DNA of 64,000 nt from Taudactylus pleione (GCA_031769625.1 JAUIMM010000126.1:5604001-5668000); one strand, 5' to 3'. Shown: positions 30,935 through 43,331, numbered from the stretch's first letter. Notes: a model not told the origin generated them from the letters alone. Translations and numbers: made by a program.

Positions 30935-31862
30935 AAAAACCTATGCAGGTATATTCTAAGATTTCATAAAATATACTAAATATTGTGCAAAAAAAGAATT
31001 ATTTAATTAATTAAGACATCTCATAAAACAATACACAACAACATAAAATACATATATAATTCAAAGGATAGGTAAAAAGCGATAAAGGACAATAAATAGC
31101 GATTTCTTATTTAAAAAAAATATATAAATATATTTTTAAAAATCGGATTTTTGGCTTATCTTTTTCAATTGATATATATGAAGAGTTCATAAGGCACAGG
31201 TACAGGGTACCAACGCATTTTGTCCTCTCATCTGGACTTCATCAAGGGGAATGAATATGTAGAGACATAACAGGGTTTTTATACCATTGATACAGGCCTA
31301 ATTTAGAGTCACATGTCCTTAATTCATGACTTCACTTCCTGTATCCCATAAACTAACAGGGGGTCTTATATAATGGTTTTGTTACTTAAATATATCATTG
31401 AGTATGAACATAGAAAGCAAAACGTATATGTAAGCAAGTGTTTTTCTTGTTTAACAGTCAAGGATTCTATCTCCGTGTAATGCATATAAAGTGTGCTACG
31501 TCACTTCCGGTTTCGTAATGCTCATCTTATCATTGGCTTAATCATACTGCCTGTTCTGATGGAATGCAGGTGGCATGCACCACATTACTTCCTGGTTCAA
31601 AACATGTGGGCTATGTGTGTCATGTGAGCGGCTCCTGATTTCCAGTCCACATCGTACATCACGGCTTTGTGTCTTCTCCTTATTGTTTGTCTCCCTCCTC
31701 CAGATCACTTGAGGTGGATGCATCAATAGCAAATATTCACATATACTCATTGTTCTTTCACCGAGATCACAAGTTTATTTCAGAGTAACACGGAGGCCAT
31801 CTTTGTAGTTTTTCTGTGGCATCTGGCGGCCATCTTTGTAGTTCTTTCTGCCAAGTCCAGTG

Positions 31863-32384
31863 TCCAGGCTTCTGATGAAGGACTGATGTTCCGAAACGCG
31901 TTAAGCGTGGGCTAAGTGGTGGAGCGCTTCCTGGAGTACCCCTTCCTGTGTGGCATATCCGAGTATCCGGAGCTGGGCTATTGCCTTCCCTCATTTGTCA
32001 TCTAGAAGGTGAAGGATGGAGTCCTTGGGAGTGCTGTCAGCCTACCACCATTGATGTTTTTAAACAAATGCCTGTTTAAACCTGCATGTTGTAAGTGCAA
32101 ACTTGTCATTAAAACCTATATGTCCAAGTTTGATCTGCACTATTTTTTGTCTTCTCTTTTATTCCCCCTATTGGTGTTATCAACACACAAACGGAGGAAA
32201 TTTTTTTAGATGTCATCAATCATCTGTGTATAAGAAGTTCCTATTGGACCTGGTGTACATTTGCTTACTATCAAGTGGACTCATTCATGGTGATCATTAG
32301 TTTAATATATCTACCACATGGTTTGATGTGAATTTGGGTTCAGAGGAGCGCTAGAGGTGGATTCACATATTATTGTTATTTTAA
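31863..32384 (+). other. PLE3 internal non-coding region with hammerhead-like core
   Basis: CTGATGA (31872-31878), a short stem-loop (GGA...TCC) and GAAAC (31893-31897) give both canonical hammerhead core boxes in the right order and spacing. The following CGC/GCG could form a minimal stem III. The cleavage-site nucleotide cannot be assigned with confidence. The rest of the stretch shows no ORF. Confidence 0.5.
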
Positions 32385-32920
32385 GTGTTCAGAAAAGCAA
32401 AAAGCCTCAAAGACTCTTTAGCACCCAGCCTTCTGAGAAGCGACACAACAGAATTAACTGTAACACTATCAAAATGTGTTGGATGCTACAAATGTAGCCG
32501 GTGCAACATTTGTAAATATTTGAACCCACAGAGGAAGACTTTTAAGAATTATGACAACTCGAAGGAATACAAAATAAAAGAATTCATGAATTATAATTCC
32601 ACATCAGTGATTTACTTGCTAGAGTGCTCATGCGGCACTAAATATGTGGGAAAAACGAATAGGCCCCTCAAGATAAGAATGCAGGAACATGTGAGGAACA
32701 TTAAAAACAAAGTAGAGAATCACATGGTTCCAAGACATTTCAACATACACCATGGATCTAATCCAGAAGAGCTCTCTTTTAAAGCAATAGAGCATGTTAC
32801 CATGGGAGAAAGAGGAGGGGACTTGGGCAAAAAACTTGCACAATGAGAAATGTTTTGGATCTTTGAACTCAATACCCTATCTCCCATGGGGTTCAATGAT
32901 AATTATGAAATAGCCCCGTT
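32385..32920 (+). pseudogene. PLE3 GIY-YIG endonuclease fragment
   Basis: The frame begins with FRKAKSLKDSLAPS, the conserved Penelope linker. It continues through a Cys cluster (CYKCSRCNIC) into the endonuclease: SVIYLLECSCGTKYVGKTNR, with R and E/H residues of the GIY-YIG fold in MQEHVRN. A TGA at 32844 interrupts, after which FELNTLSPMGFN follows in frame, the usual C-terminal motif. The domain nicks target DNA for priming. The RT that should precede it is absent. Confidence 0.8.
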
Positions 32921-33151
32921 TATTTGATTCCTGTAGGAAAAAGTGTCATAATATACTTCAGCTATTTTTTAAGACTGATTATTTCATATTTTTCAAAAAA
33001 GGATATAGGGGTTATGACCCCAGAGTTATCATCCATTCATATATATAATATATATACTTAATGGTAGATGGTCAAAAGACGAAGCTAAAATGCAATCATT
33101 GACAAGTCTCGTGGAGCAAAATCCATACAATTTATGTGAAGGAGAACACAT

Positions 33152-33271
33152 ACCTACAACCATACCAACATGTCAATGCCAAATCTTGTCTGATCTTGAA
33201 AGCTAAGCATGATTGGAACTGGCCAGTACTTGGATGGGGGACCACCCAGGAAGACCAGGTGTTGAAGTAAT
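33152..33271 (+). pseudogene. 5S rRNA pseudogene or 5S-derived repeat, 120 bp
   Basis: Over 120 bp it follows vertebrate 5S rRNA: ACCTACAACCATACC, CTTGTCTGATCTTGAAAGCT, AAGCATGATTGGAACTGGCC, AGTACTTGGATGGGGGACCA and CCAGGTGTTGAAGTA. Differences are mostly C-to-T and G-to-A, as expected after CpG decay. The internal control region (box A at about 33202, box C around TTGGATGGG) is still recognisable. It lies on the plus strand within PLE3, with no tail visible. A functional gene is unlikely. Confidence 0.85.
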
Positions 33272-33631
33272 ACTGTGATTGGAAATAAATGGCAGATATA
33301 ATGTGATATGGCTCTGACTCTTGTGTTCTAACTATGCATGAGCACTAGTCATTTGACCATTCAGTATGTAAGGTTTGCAAATATAAAATACTTAATATAG
33401 GAATTTTTCATCCAATCAAAGATTTTTTAGTAACTTGGGAAATCTGAATCTTCTGTATCCGCAACTAAATAACAGAAATTTTGATATATAAGACCTTTAT
33501 ATGTGTATCTGCCTTTCATTCTTTCCCCTTTTTTATTGGAGATATGTTATGGCCAACTAAGGGTGAAAAGACAGCTAACATCTCTGAATATTTGAGATGG
33601 AAGAAAGATGACCCCCTGCTGTTAGATTGGC

Positions 33632-34555
33632 ACTGGACTTGGCAGAAAGAACTACAAAGATGGCCGCCAGATGCCACAGAAAAACTACAAAAATGGCCGC
33701 CGTGTTACTCTGAAATAAACTTGTGATCTCGCTGAAAGAACAATGAGGATATGTGAACATTTGCTATTGATGCATCCACCTCAAGTGATCTGGAGGAGGG
33801 AGACAAACAATAAGGAGAAGACACAAAGCCGTGATGTACGATGTGGACCAGAAATCAGGAGCCTCTCACATGACACACATATCCCACACGCTTTGAACCA
33901 GGAAGTAATGCGGTGCATGCCACCTGCGTTCCATCAGAACAGGCAGTATGATTAAGCCAATGATAAGATGAGCATTACGAAACCAGAAGTGACGTAGCGC
34001 ACTTTATATGCATTACACGGAGATAGAATCCTTGACTGTTAAACAAGAAAAACACTTGCTTACATATACGTTTTGCTTTCTATGTCCATACTCAATGATA
34101 TATTTAAGTGACAAAACCATTATATAAGACCCCCTGTTAGTTTATGGGATACAGGAAGTGATGTCATGAATTAAGGACATGTGACTCTAATTTAGGCCTG
34201 TATCAATGGTATAAAAACCCTGTTATGTCTCTACATATTCATTCCCCTTGATGAAGTCCAGATGAGAGGACGAAACGCGTTGGGTCCCTGTACCTGTGCC
34301 TTATGAACTCTTCATATATATCAATTGAAAAAGATAAGCCAAAAATCTGATTTTTAAAAAAATATATTTATATATTGTTTTTAAAATAAGAAATCGCTAT
34401 CTATTGTCCTTTATCAGCTTTTTACCTATCCTGTGAATTATCTATGTATTTTACATTGTTGTGTATTGTTTTATGAGATGTCTCAATTAATTAAATAATT
34501 CTTTTTATGCACAATATTTAGTATATTTTATGAAATCTTAGAACATACCTGAATA

Positions 34556-34600
<45 letters not shown>

Positions 34601-34775
34601 TTACTTATATACCCAGGTTCTTATAGATGAATTTATTGCACTATAGTTACTTTGTTTACTGTCCCAATTAGGGACCAGCATATTTTGCACAAATTGCCCA
34701 ATTTTGCACAAGTTAATTTGTTCACTTTATATAAGCACTAGTAGGTGCTTGTGGTCAATTACATTGTTTGATCAT
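33632..34775 (+). repeat. PLE3 right inverted arm (pLTR)
   Basis: Inverted copy of the left arm. Near its inner end are two AAAGATGGCCGCC-type motifs (33657-33669 and 33690-33702) resembling YY1 sites. A hammerhead-like core lies at 34248-34275: TTGATGA, perfect stem GTCC/GGAC, then GAAAC. The arm ends outward with a TA microsatellite and the segment that begins the left arm. Confidence 0.85.
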
Positions 34776-34796
34776 ATATATATTTATATATATAGA

Positions 34797-34892
34797 CTTA
34801 CTTGTAGAGTGGCACTCCTGGCACAAACAGAGTTTCCAAAAGGCGTGTATTGGAATCTCTGTTTGTGCCAGGAGTGCCGTTCTTCAAGTAAG
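34797..34892. repeat. Hairpin repeat, 96 bp
   Basis: CTTACTTGTAGAGTGGCACT and CCTGGCACAAACAGAG pair with their inverted counterparts, ending CAAGTAAG. The unpaired loop is about 20 bp. Non-coding. Confidence 0.85.
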
Positions 34893-36170
34893 ACTGTCCC
34901 AATTTTTTTGCGAGCACCCGGCTGATTATATAAATCAAGGGAGTGCCAGACCTTGCCTATATTTTATATATATATATTTATTTGCATATATCAGGGCCGC
35001 AACTAGGGGGGCTATGGGTGCTCATGCCCTGGGCATCGGATTTGAAAGGCGCTGAGACGGTTGGTTACAAATATATGGGAAACCCTTGATGAGTCAGAAG
35101 CTTGCCATTGTGGGGGTAGGCTTCAGAGGGTAGGCCAGGACTGGATTAAGGAGGGGCACAGGGGGCGAGTACCCCCATGCTCCCCCTCTCTCTGGGGGCT
35201 GCCAGTTGGCACTCCCTGACCCATCTCTATCTGATGTCCAGTCTGGTGATTGTGACCGGGTTCCATTTCCTGATCTGCGTTGCACGAGTGGCAACATGAC
35301 ATCACGCCCATTGAAGAACAGTGTGTGAGGAGCCTGACGCTGCCTAAAGGAGGAGCAAGGAGAGGATCTAGGTAAGTGGTGGTGGGGGGAGGCATAACGC
35401 AAACACTAACTGCTGCAGAGATATAAGGTAGAGAGGCACAGGCTGCTGCCTCAGAGATATAGGGTAGAGAGACCCGGGCTGCTGCAGTGATATGATAAGG
35501 GAGGACAGTAGCTTTTGGTGGAAAAAGTGTAGGAACTTTTGCCAGTAGGAGGTTTGTCCCGAATGTGTAAGTAAGTGGGTCAGATTATGTTTCAGCTCTG
35601 TTGTATATTTAATGTTTAATTAAAATTTATTTATTTCCTACTTTAAGATCTTGACAGACTGAAGTCTTGTTTCTGTATACACCAGCAGCTAGAATGGGAG
35701 ACAGCAGTGGTCATTTTAGTCATGTTGACGAAGAGGTCTGGTGACTTCCTGTAGGTTGTCAATTGTTGCTGGTAATAGGCCTTGAAATACTGTAGTTAAA
35801 TTTAAACATTGTGGTATTTAACTTATGTGGTCTTATGTGTAAACAGCATAATAATCTCTTTAAGTTTGTAGTAATGTAGTCTCACTTCTGGGTGACAGAC
35901 CAGCCCAGGATCTAGACATTACTGATTTATAAGCTCTGTCCATAAATAGTCCTCTAAGGTAGTCTGTAAGGGATGCATTGTCTGTGTACATTATTTAAAA
36001 AAAATTACATCTTGATTTATTTTCTGGGTCTTCTTTCTTTGAGGAAATCTAATTTCTCCTCGATGTTTGCAACTTCTTAATTAACAACTAACTGAGTTCT
36101 CAGTTTCATTTTGCAGGGCAACCTTAAATTTTTGGATCAATTCAATTTCCTTTTAGAAAATAGATTTAAA
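34893..36170. other. Non-coding repeats, no gene recognised
   Basis: About 34990-35400 is a G-rich interspersed repeat starting 'ggccgcaactagggggg'. Short opposite-strand frames in it have no domain. The remaining 35400-36170 is unremarkable. I cannot define ends. Confidence 0.4.
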
Positions 36171-37767
36171 GGGCCTGATTCAGAGTTAGACAGTATTGTA
36201 GCCATTACTGCATCTATTTACGCAGCCCGACTGCATCTTTATGCAAATGCCGCCGCTGATGAGTTTCATATAGAGATGCCACTGGCTGTGGGGCTAATCC
36301 ATAAATGTGCATATTAAGATGCACCATCGGCCACACAACGGTCGCATTATGAAACGTGGCACCAGCCCTATGGAGGTGTAGATGATCTTAGGTTGCGGCC
36401 TAGGATCAGACATTACTCACCACAGTTCCAGCTTCCCCTGATCCTTCGGGTGGTCAGATGCCAGGTGCAGTGGCGGGTGATGCGCTGAGCATTATTCTTA
36501 GAGCCATGTGGACGTACATGTGCCGCTCCATGCCTTGGTTACTGTGGTTGCCATCATGGATGCAGCCATGACAGTTCATATCACCTGACTTCCCTTTACC
36601 CAATGGTAGCATGGTAGTGGTTAGCTGATGCTGTCCACCTATGAACTGCTACCTTAGGGTATAAAGCCTACCTCTGGACAGAAGGAATTTGCCTGTGCAA
36701 TGTTGTCGCTATCCAGTGTTTACTGCCGCTACCTGTTCCAGGTTCCTTCCTCGTGATATCCTTGTGTCTAAAAACTTCTATTTCTTGTGCAACAGAGCAT
36801 CCTAACATCTTGCCTGTGTGCTGACAGATACCAACTCATTGAGCAACAGTGCATCCAAACATCTTACCTGTGTGCTAATTCAAGTACCAACTCCATTATG
36901 CAACAGAGCATCCTAAACATCTCACCTGTGTGCTAGAAAGTGCCTATCCATTGTGCAACAGAGTATCTGAACATCCCGCCTGTGTGATAGCAAGTGCCTA
37001 TCCATTGTGCAGAGCATATTTACAGCATTACCTGCATACCCATCAAGTGCCCCTTGGTGCGCAATTGTGCATCTGGACACCACACTGGTGTGTATTATTA
37101 GCGCATCCCCTGATGCAACTCTGGTGTACTATTTCAAGTGCCACCTCTCGGTGCAATTGTGCATCAAAAGACCTTTGTCAGAGTATAAGTTGTAGTCTCA
37201 TCATTGGTGCCATTTACTTCTTACAAGAGTAATTCTCTAGGGCCACTGTAGTAACTTCTCTATTCCGTGGGTACTGGACACCTGACCAAAGGACCACAAC
37301 CAGCCAGCTGGGTGCAACTAAACCCATATCCCGCTTGGAGGGGTCACTGGTGAACACCTCTCAGCTGGTTATACTCCGCACCATTGGTCAGGTCTCATCA
37401 ACACCTGGTATTCATGGATGAGAAGATCTTACATACAAGCCCCACACCTATGATTCCTTCCTCAGCCCCGGGACCTTAGCTTTCATCCCCTCAGCAGGGG
37501 ATTCCACACAGCCAGTCATGACATTATCCATCTAAACATGGCCACTAAAATCTACTGCAGAAAAAGATGGTCGCTGAACTCTGATACACCCAATATTCCC
37601 TTATTACTAACCATGTATGCTCACCAAAATTACCTCCCATTGCATCTAAATATGTTCTGCATAACCATCAGGACACATGAGCAGTGCGACTCGGATGGAT
37701 ACGCATACTGAAAACATCAGTCGCTTGGGTCTGACATTGCCACTGCATCCCACACTGAATCAGGCCC
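36171..37767. mobile_element. MITE with GGGCCTGATTCAGAG ends, split by an LTR
   Basis: GGGCCTGATTCAGAG at 36171 and CACTGAATCAGGCCC ending 37767 are inverted termini of the same family as 2821-3408. The interior is interrupted by an LTR-like segment at about 36383-37523. The MITE portions (about 36171-36382 and 37524-37767) contain GCATCTTTATGCAAATGC-like dyads but no long hairpin chain. Confidence 0.75.
36383..37523 (+). repeat. Solo LTR-like repeat with ~60-bp minisatellite
   Basis: It aligns with the LTR at 51371 on (CCTAGGAT...CATTACTCACC, CCAATGGTAGCATGGT, CTATGAACTGCTACCTTAG). It ends CATGACA. Tandem units of about 58-62 bp, with GCAACAGAGCATCCTAAACA and CTGTGTGCTA blocks, occupy about 36790-37020. 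There is no internal retroelement region, so it is probably a solo LTR. The start is approximate and the target duplication was not resolved. Confidence 0.6.
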
Positions 37768-40700
37768 ACTATCTATGGTAATATAGAAGTTGAAAGTGTT
37801 TGAATGTTAAATGAGGAAGAATACACACACTGGAAAATATATAAGAAGATATATGGGTGGTTACTTTCCATAGCTAGACACACATTTTTCTCATGATTCT
37901 AGGCTTACATTGTTTCCTAATAAGAAAAAATAATAATAGAAATAGTAGGCAATAAATTGTAGATGAGCAGTCGTTGAGATTAATGAATATAAATATAATT
38001 AAAAAAAATAGCAATATATTATACAGACAAGATCAAATATTCTTATTAACATTATATAGATTAGTAAGACTCTTTGAAAGTGAATGAAAAAATAAGAGTT
38101 GTTGGCCTATTCATTATCATGAACAGGCACGTCACTAGTTTTTAGTAATGGACTCAATCATTATTAAGGGCCTTATGGGGCTAAATGAGCATGCAGCAAA
38201 TTCTGGAAACTGTGCCTGTGGGAACCTATGGCATCCTCAGATGGTGGCGTTGGTTCTCATAGTCCTGCTCATTCCAATGGGAATGAGTGCAGGGTTGCGA
38301 AGAGGGATCTTCCCATGCTGACCCACTCTGACCAGCATATCTCTTTACTGGGTCATAGCTGGGGCCTTATCTGGAATGAATCAACACAGTTTGATCTTGT
38401 TCCATGTAGATCAGGGGATTTTGTAAACAGAGGAAGGATAGGTCCTGAGGCAGTGGTGGGCTTCTAGGACTAAGGGGCTGACAGCCTTGTAAAAGCTGAA
38501 AAAAAGGCTTCTAACAAACTTCAGGAGAGTGTCTACTAGTTTCCAAGCCATATAGTTATCCTGGGTATTGTCACCATGATCACAGTGGATTTAGAAGAAG
38601 CATGGACTTTTTGTCATACACGTCTAGCTAGACTGCTCTCCAGGTGATAACCCCCTAGTTTTTACCTATAGACTTATTAAAATAATACTTGGTCAGGTAA
38701 TATCTGAAGACCTACTATATACTAGAAAATCAATTAACATGAAAGAGTACAGTTAATTTAATGTCATTCTGGCATCTCAAATGATTAGCATGAAAATCAG
38801 TGAATCAGTAAGATGACACAGGTATATTTAAGTGACTTAAAATTTCTTTATTTTTTTGAAGATAATAAAACACACAAAGGTAATTGAAAAACACTTTTTT
38901 ATTATCCAACACAAGTATTTTTTTTACAATGTGCACACTAATTATAATGAATTTGCTTTACATACTGTTGGGAGACATATCTGCCCATGCATGTCATCTG
39001 TGTGAGATGCCAATATTTACTAGGTGCTTGAGAAGATGATAAATACAGTGTGTAGCTTCTGAGTAAAATTGTTTCCACCTGAATGACCGAGCAGGAAGGA
39101 GGAAATAGAGAGTGAGACTTTTGAAACTTGTAACATGTATGAATGAGGTTTCTATGAGGAAAATAATTTATTTTAGGAAGCGCTGAGTAATTATAAATGT
39201 TAGTACAATTACCAAACTTGACACCAGTGTGTATGAGGCCTTAATCACACATGATGAACATATTTTAAATTTATTTATGAATTAAGATTTAATTATGGAA
39301 TGGATTACTGTACTATTATATTTGTTTTACAATAATTTAAAATTGTGTAAGTAGGCGTGTTTAAAATGCATTGTTTCAATATAGTTATTTTAGGATTTTG
39401 CACTTTTGAGATAAATGTGTAATGATGAAATAAATAGCTGCAGGTTATACAAGTAATTTCCCTCTAAAATCCATGGATTAGTTGAGTTAATTATTTGTAA
39501 TTGAGTTAATAGATGTAAAGATGAGAACATTTCAATCATCCACAGACGGGTATATTATTATGAGACCTCTTATAAAACCTGCTCCTCCTTCATCCTATTC
39601 TTGTTTGGTTGGGAAGCAATTACTTCAGTGTAACTTTGCATTATAGAATAAACAATTATGAAACAGGCTAGAGTGTTCACTATTGTACAGACTCGCTTTG
39701 CTTATTGGCAACAATTTTTTTAGAAGCAATATTTATTTCTTTGTGCTCTAACAAATCTTGAATCAGTGACTATTATCAATTATATTGATGTGGGGCATTC
39801 AGTACAGTACTACTGTATGTAAAAGCTAACTACATTAAAAGCCAACTACATTTGAAACTAATTATTCACACCTCTTTCTGAAATAGCATGCATTAACTTA
39901 AAATTTAATTCCACTGTATCATGTTGGATATGGACCTATTGGGTTAGTACAGCAAGTAATACTGTGTGGCTTATGTAATAGGGTGCTACCTACAGCCGCT
40001 GAGGAAACTCCTGCGAGTCTTCCCATATTTTTAAAGCAGCAATCATTTTAGAAGCGAAACCAGCTTCCATTTGCCCAGTGCTGATACCCACCACTGTATT
40101 ATCTGCTAATAGAGGTGACAGCAGAAACATAGCTCTCACTTATCCTAAAAGGATTTCTGTTTCTCAAAAGGCAACATTCTTCCTTTAGTGACAGGAAGAG
40201 AATTACTGTTTTATCCCTAACTTTTTATATTGAAGTTTTCTGAAATGCACAAGTAAGAATGTTTGGGGCTACAGAAAGGGAATTGCAATAGTAAAAGACA
40301 ATAATATGAGTTATATAAAAAAAAGTAACAAGAGCACTAATTTCCAACTTTACACTTTGTTATAAAAACAATCTGGTAAGAGTTAGTTTTTAAAATGATT
40401 AAAAATCGCTCAAAGCTGCCACTTTTCTCTTGATTGCAGAATAAAATATTCATTGATAACATTAGAGGATAGGTCAGTGATTTTATTATGAAAATGGTTG
40501 GTGATTTTAAACTGCACAAAATGTATTGTTTTATGAGACACCACTTCCCACTATTATGTAACAAAAGGAATAAAGCCAAAACTGATGCCTATCAATATTT
40601 TGAGACATGGCTGGGCCACGTGAGATACACAACCTCTCTAACACTCTGACAGAGAAAAACTGAAGTGTGTTAAATTGCTGACATTTATACTGCAGTTATT

Positions 40701-41625
40701 TATATATATAATATTTGGTGAACTGCAGTTATTCATTTCTACCCCTACTTTTCTTTACACTTTACACTGCTTGCTGGCTGGTTTAGCAAAATATTTTAGT
40801 AAGGATTTATTGTATAAAAGTACATAAATCTGAGTGCACTCAATGAAAACATGTAATTTTGTCAACATGAGCTCGATACTTAGCATTGATTTCTCTCCAA
40901 TCTCTACTAGATAAATTTGTCCTAGGAAAGAATTTGTGTCCACTCAGAATTATATAAGACTGGAAGAAATATACACACATTTAGTTTTGTGATGGACAGG
41001 TAACAGTAACAGCTGAAATTCTCACGGCTTGCATTCTAAGAGGTCTTGTACAGATTAAGCTTCTTTTTTCCTCTCTTTTATGTTACCTGTTTAGCTGCGT
41101 TTTAAAATGTAATTGGAGCTGAGGCCCAGAGTTTAATCTCTCCCTGAGGCCAGGCTTAATATGTTCTCCACTTGTTCTTTATTCTGTAATTCTTCACCAC
41201 ATTATCCCTAAATTAGCTCTTTTTCTTTCCTTTTTCTGGACATTTTATCCTTTTCTTATACACATTTTTGTTCAACTGACCCATGAGTTAATACATGTGG
41301 GTAAGTAGATATTTACCCATACATATGGGCAAGTAGAAATCTACCCATTTACACAAATATGAAGACCAGATTCCTTGGAAAATACAAGTTAGTATTTGTA
41401 GTTAAAGCAAACATAGAAACTGGATGCATTGACTAATGTAATACAAATATATGCATAAATAGATACATAAATGTGATATAAAGTATATAGCTATTAATAT
41501 ATAGATATAGTATATATTATGTATACATTTTAATAAATAAAGTAAAGCATAAAAAATGCCAAGAATAATAGAAGTTACTATTAAATCATGATCTGTGCTC
41601 TCTTAATCATAGTAATTGCGCAGAT
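37768..41625. other. AT-rich non-coding DNA
   Basis: 3.9 kb without recognisable coding sequence or transposon ends. Frames here are short and lack domains. A few TA-rich tracts occur near 41500. Confidence 0.5.
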
Positions 41626-42152
41626 AGGCCGGATTCATCATGGATTGCAACTGCAACAGCGTACGCAGATCTGCCGATGGTGCATACTGCACATGCATAT
41701 GCATCGCAGTGCGTGTGCCTGGGTTAGTATTGCAATCGCACTGCAATCACTTGTACAGATACAAAGCCATCGCAGAGTGAGTGACAGCACGTCAGCGTTT
41801 GTGGGTGGTGATGGGGGAGTGGTTGCAGAAACGAAGGCGTGCCTGTCCGTTTGAATGCCATTTCCTGGGCGTGCATAAATTAGCCACTGCGATGTCATTC
41901 ACAGTCTGAGTACTCACTGTGTGCGATGACAGTTGCAATTTCTGAGTCAGATCAGACCTGCGGTGTTTCTACATGCGGCTCCCATGTTACTAGATGTTAC
42001 CATTGTATACGCAGGATTGCGAGGTCTTACGGATGTGTGAAAGCGGTAGTGGGTGTCTTTATGCCGGGTGAGCAGTTGCAGACATTACATAGCAGAACTG
42101 CATGCGTAATTGCCGCTGTGATTGCAATAGCGATCTGTAGTGAATAAGGCCC
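41626..42152. mobile_element. MITE type B, 527 bp
   Basis: Degenerate ends AGGCCGGATTCAT and TGAATAAGGCC match the GGCCTGATTCAGAG family. The interior aligns in inverse orientation with 4771-5170. It is rich in GCAATCGCA/TGCGATTGC-type dyads. Non-coding. Confidence 0.75.
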
Positions 42153-42289
42153 ATAGTTAACTAAAGGGCTGCAATGCCCTGTTGTGCACATGTCAGACAT
42201 ATATGGTAGGACTGACATTGCAAGTTTTAGGTGCGAAGGAAAACATGGTATGTCGATGGCAACGATCTGCCAATCTGCAATTGGAGAAA

Positions 42290-42774
42290 GGGTCTGATTC
42301 AGAGCTGTACGCAATGCCGATAATTTCGGAGTGGAGATATCAGTTTTAAACTGCATGCATCTAAATCACCCTGTGCATGCATCAAGGTACATTATCGTAG
42401 GTGCTTGCTGCAACTTTTTACTTGCAGTGTGATTGACAATCAGGGAACATTTTGAGGGGTGGCGGCAAAGAACCCAGATGTGTTGCGTCCATTTTCAGGG
42501 TGTGTCAAAGCCTGCATCTGTGATCACCTCTGTGAAAGTGGCTCCGGCATCTCAATTCCCATGGTCATTCTGAGTAACCATGGGGCTAATCAGAACTGTG
42601 AAAATGTAATGATTTGCAACAGATACTGCGTCTTTGTATGCAGATGCTTGGAAAGACGCAGGTGGGCGTCTCAATACAAATCCCAGCGGCAGAAAAATTA
42701 GCATCTTTTTGCACAGAAGCTGAGTACACAGCAGCAGCAGCAGCGGCATTAGCGTACAATGCTGAAGCAGGCAC
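42290..42774. mobile_element. MITE type B, 485 bp
   Basis: The left end GGGTCTGATTCAGAGCTGTA and following CGCAATGCCG pair with CGGCATTAGCGTACAATGC at the right end (ending about 42774), a roughly 30-bp imperfect terminal inverted repeat. A GCAGCAG trinucleotide run lies near 42731. Non-coding. Confidence 0.7.
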
Positions 42775-43037
42775 ATTGTGTGCATCAAGCTGAATTGAAT
42801 TCCACTGTAAGTTGGTGGGAGATGGCATATTTCATGATGGGCAGTATATTTCTTAAATTAGATATCGCCAAAGCAGCATCGCAGCATTAAAGAGTTCCTG
42901 GTATTCACAAAGGAGTGTTAGCATGACCAGACACACTCCAATACACTCCCAGTACCATAGTCTGAAAAATGTCCTCTCAGCCATCATAACATTGTACTTA
43001 AAAAGTAGACAGAGGTTGTCATGTTGTGGCGCACTCA
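42775..43037. other. Non-coding gap
   Basis: No ORF or repeat end recognised. Confidence 0.4.
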
Positions 43038-43331
43038 AGCTGGGTACACACTAAACAATGTGTGTACCCAGCAATGCCACGGCAATGGCACGGGCGACGC
43101 GCTGACATATCGAGCGGTGGGTACACATTAAATGATCTGGTGCCCAACCGCACAATATGTCGGAAACAGCCGTATCCCATTGCATGGGGTCGTCAGTCGC
43201 ATTATCAGATTGAGCTGTATGTAGGGCCGACCTGACGATGTGACTGACGACCAAATGGGAGAGCGCAGTGCCCAACTTAGTGGGCACACAATATCTGATT
43301 TTGAGATATATCGTCTAATGTGTACCCACCT
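43038..43331. mobile_element. MITE, AGCTGGGTACACAC termini (second copy)
   Basis: The ends AGCTGGGTACACACTAAACA and TAATGTGTACCCACCT match those of 19309-19608. Flanks TCA and TTA are consistent with an aged 3-bp duplication. Non-coding. Confidence 0.75.

Larger units (their letters stand above)
29040..31862 (-). repeat. PLE3 left inverted arm, interrupted by Tc1
   Basis: 29040-29256 and 30902-31862 together are the reverse complement of 33632-34775. A TA microsatellite marks the point in the arm where the Tc1 element entered. The inner part contains GGCGGCCATCTTTGTAG-like motifs at 31795-31807 and 31826-31836 resembling YY1 sites. The hammerhead-like core here (reverse complement of about 31208-31238) has lost the GAAA box. 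Confidence 0.85.
29040..34775 (+). mobile_element. Penelope-like element PLE3 with ~1.15-kb inverted arms
   Basis: The left arm (29040-31862, split by a Tc1 insertion) and the right arm (33632-34775) are inverted copies about 1.15 kb long. The centre holds a hammerhead-like core (31872), a GIY-YIG ORF (32385-32920) and a 5S rRNA pseudogene (33152). Reverse-transcriptase sequence is missing, so this is a non-autonomous derivative of a Penelope-like element. The arms correspond in position to pLTRs. Confidence 0.75.

Noticed and set aside
33152..33271. Functional 5S rRNA gene
   Set aside because: Too many transitions in conserved positions and no T-run terminator directly after the 3' end.
41638..41898. 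Overlapping short ORFs on both strands
   Set aside because: They lie inside MITE type B and arise from its GCA/TGC-rich dyads.
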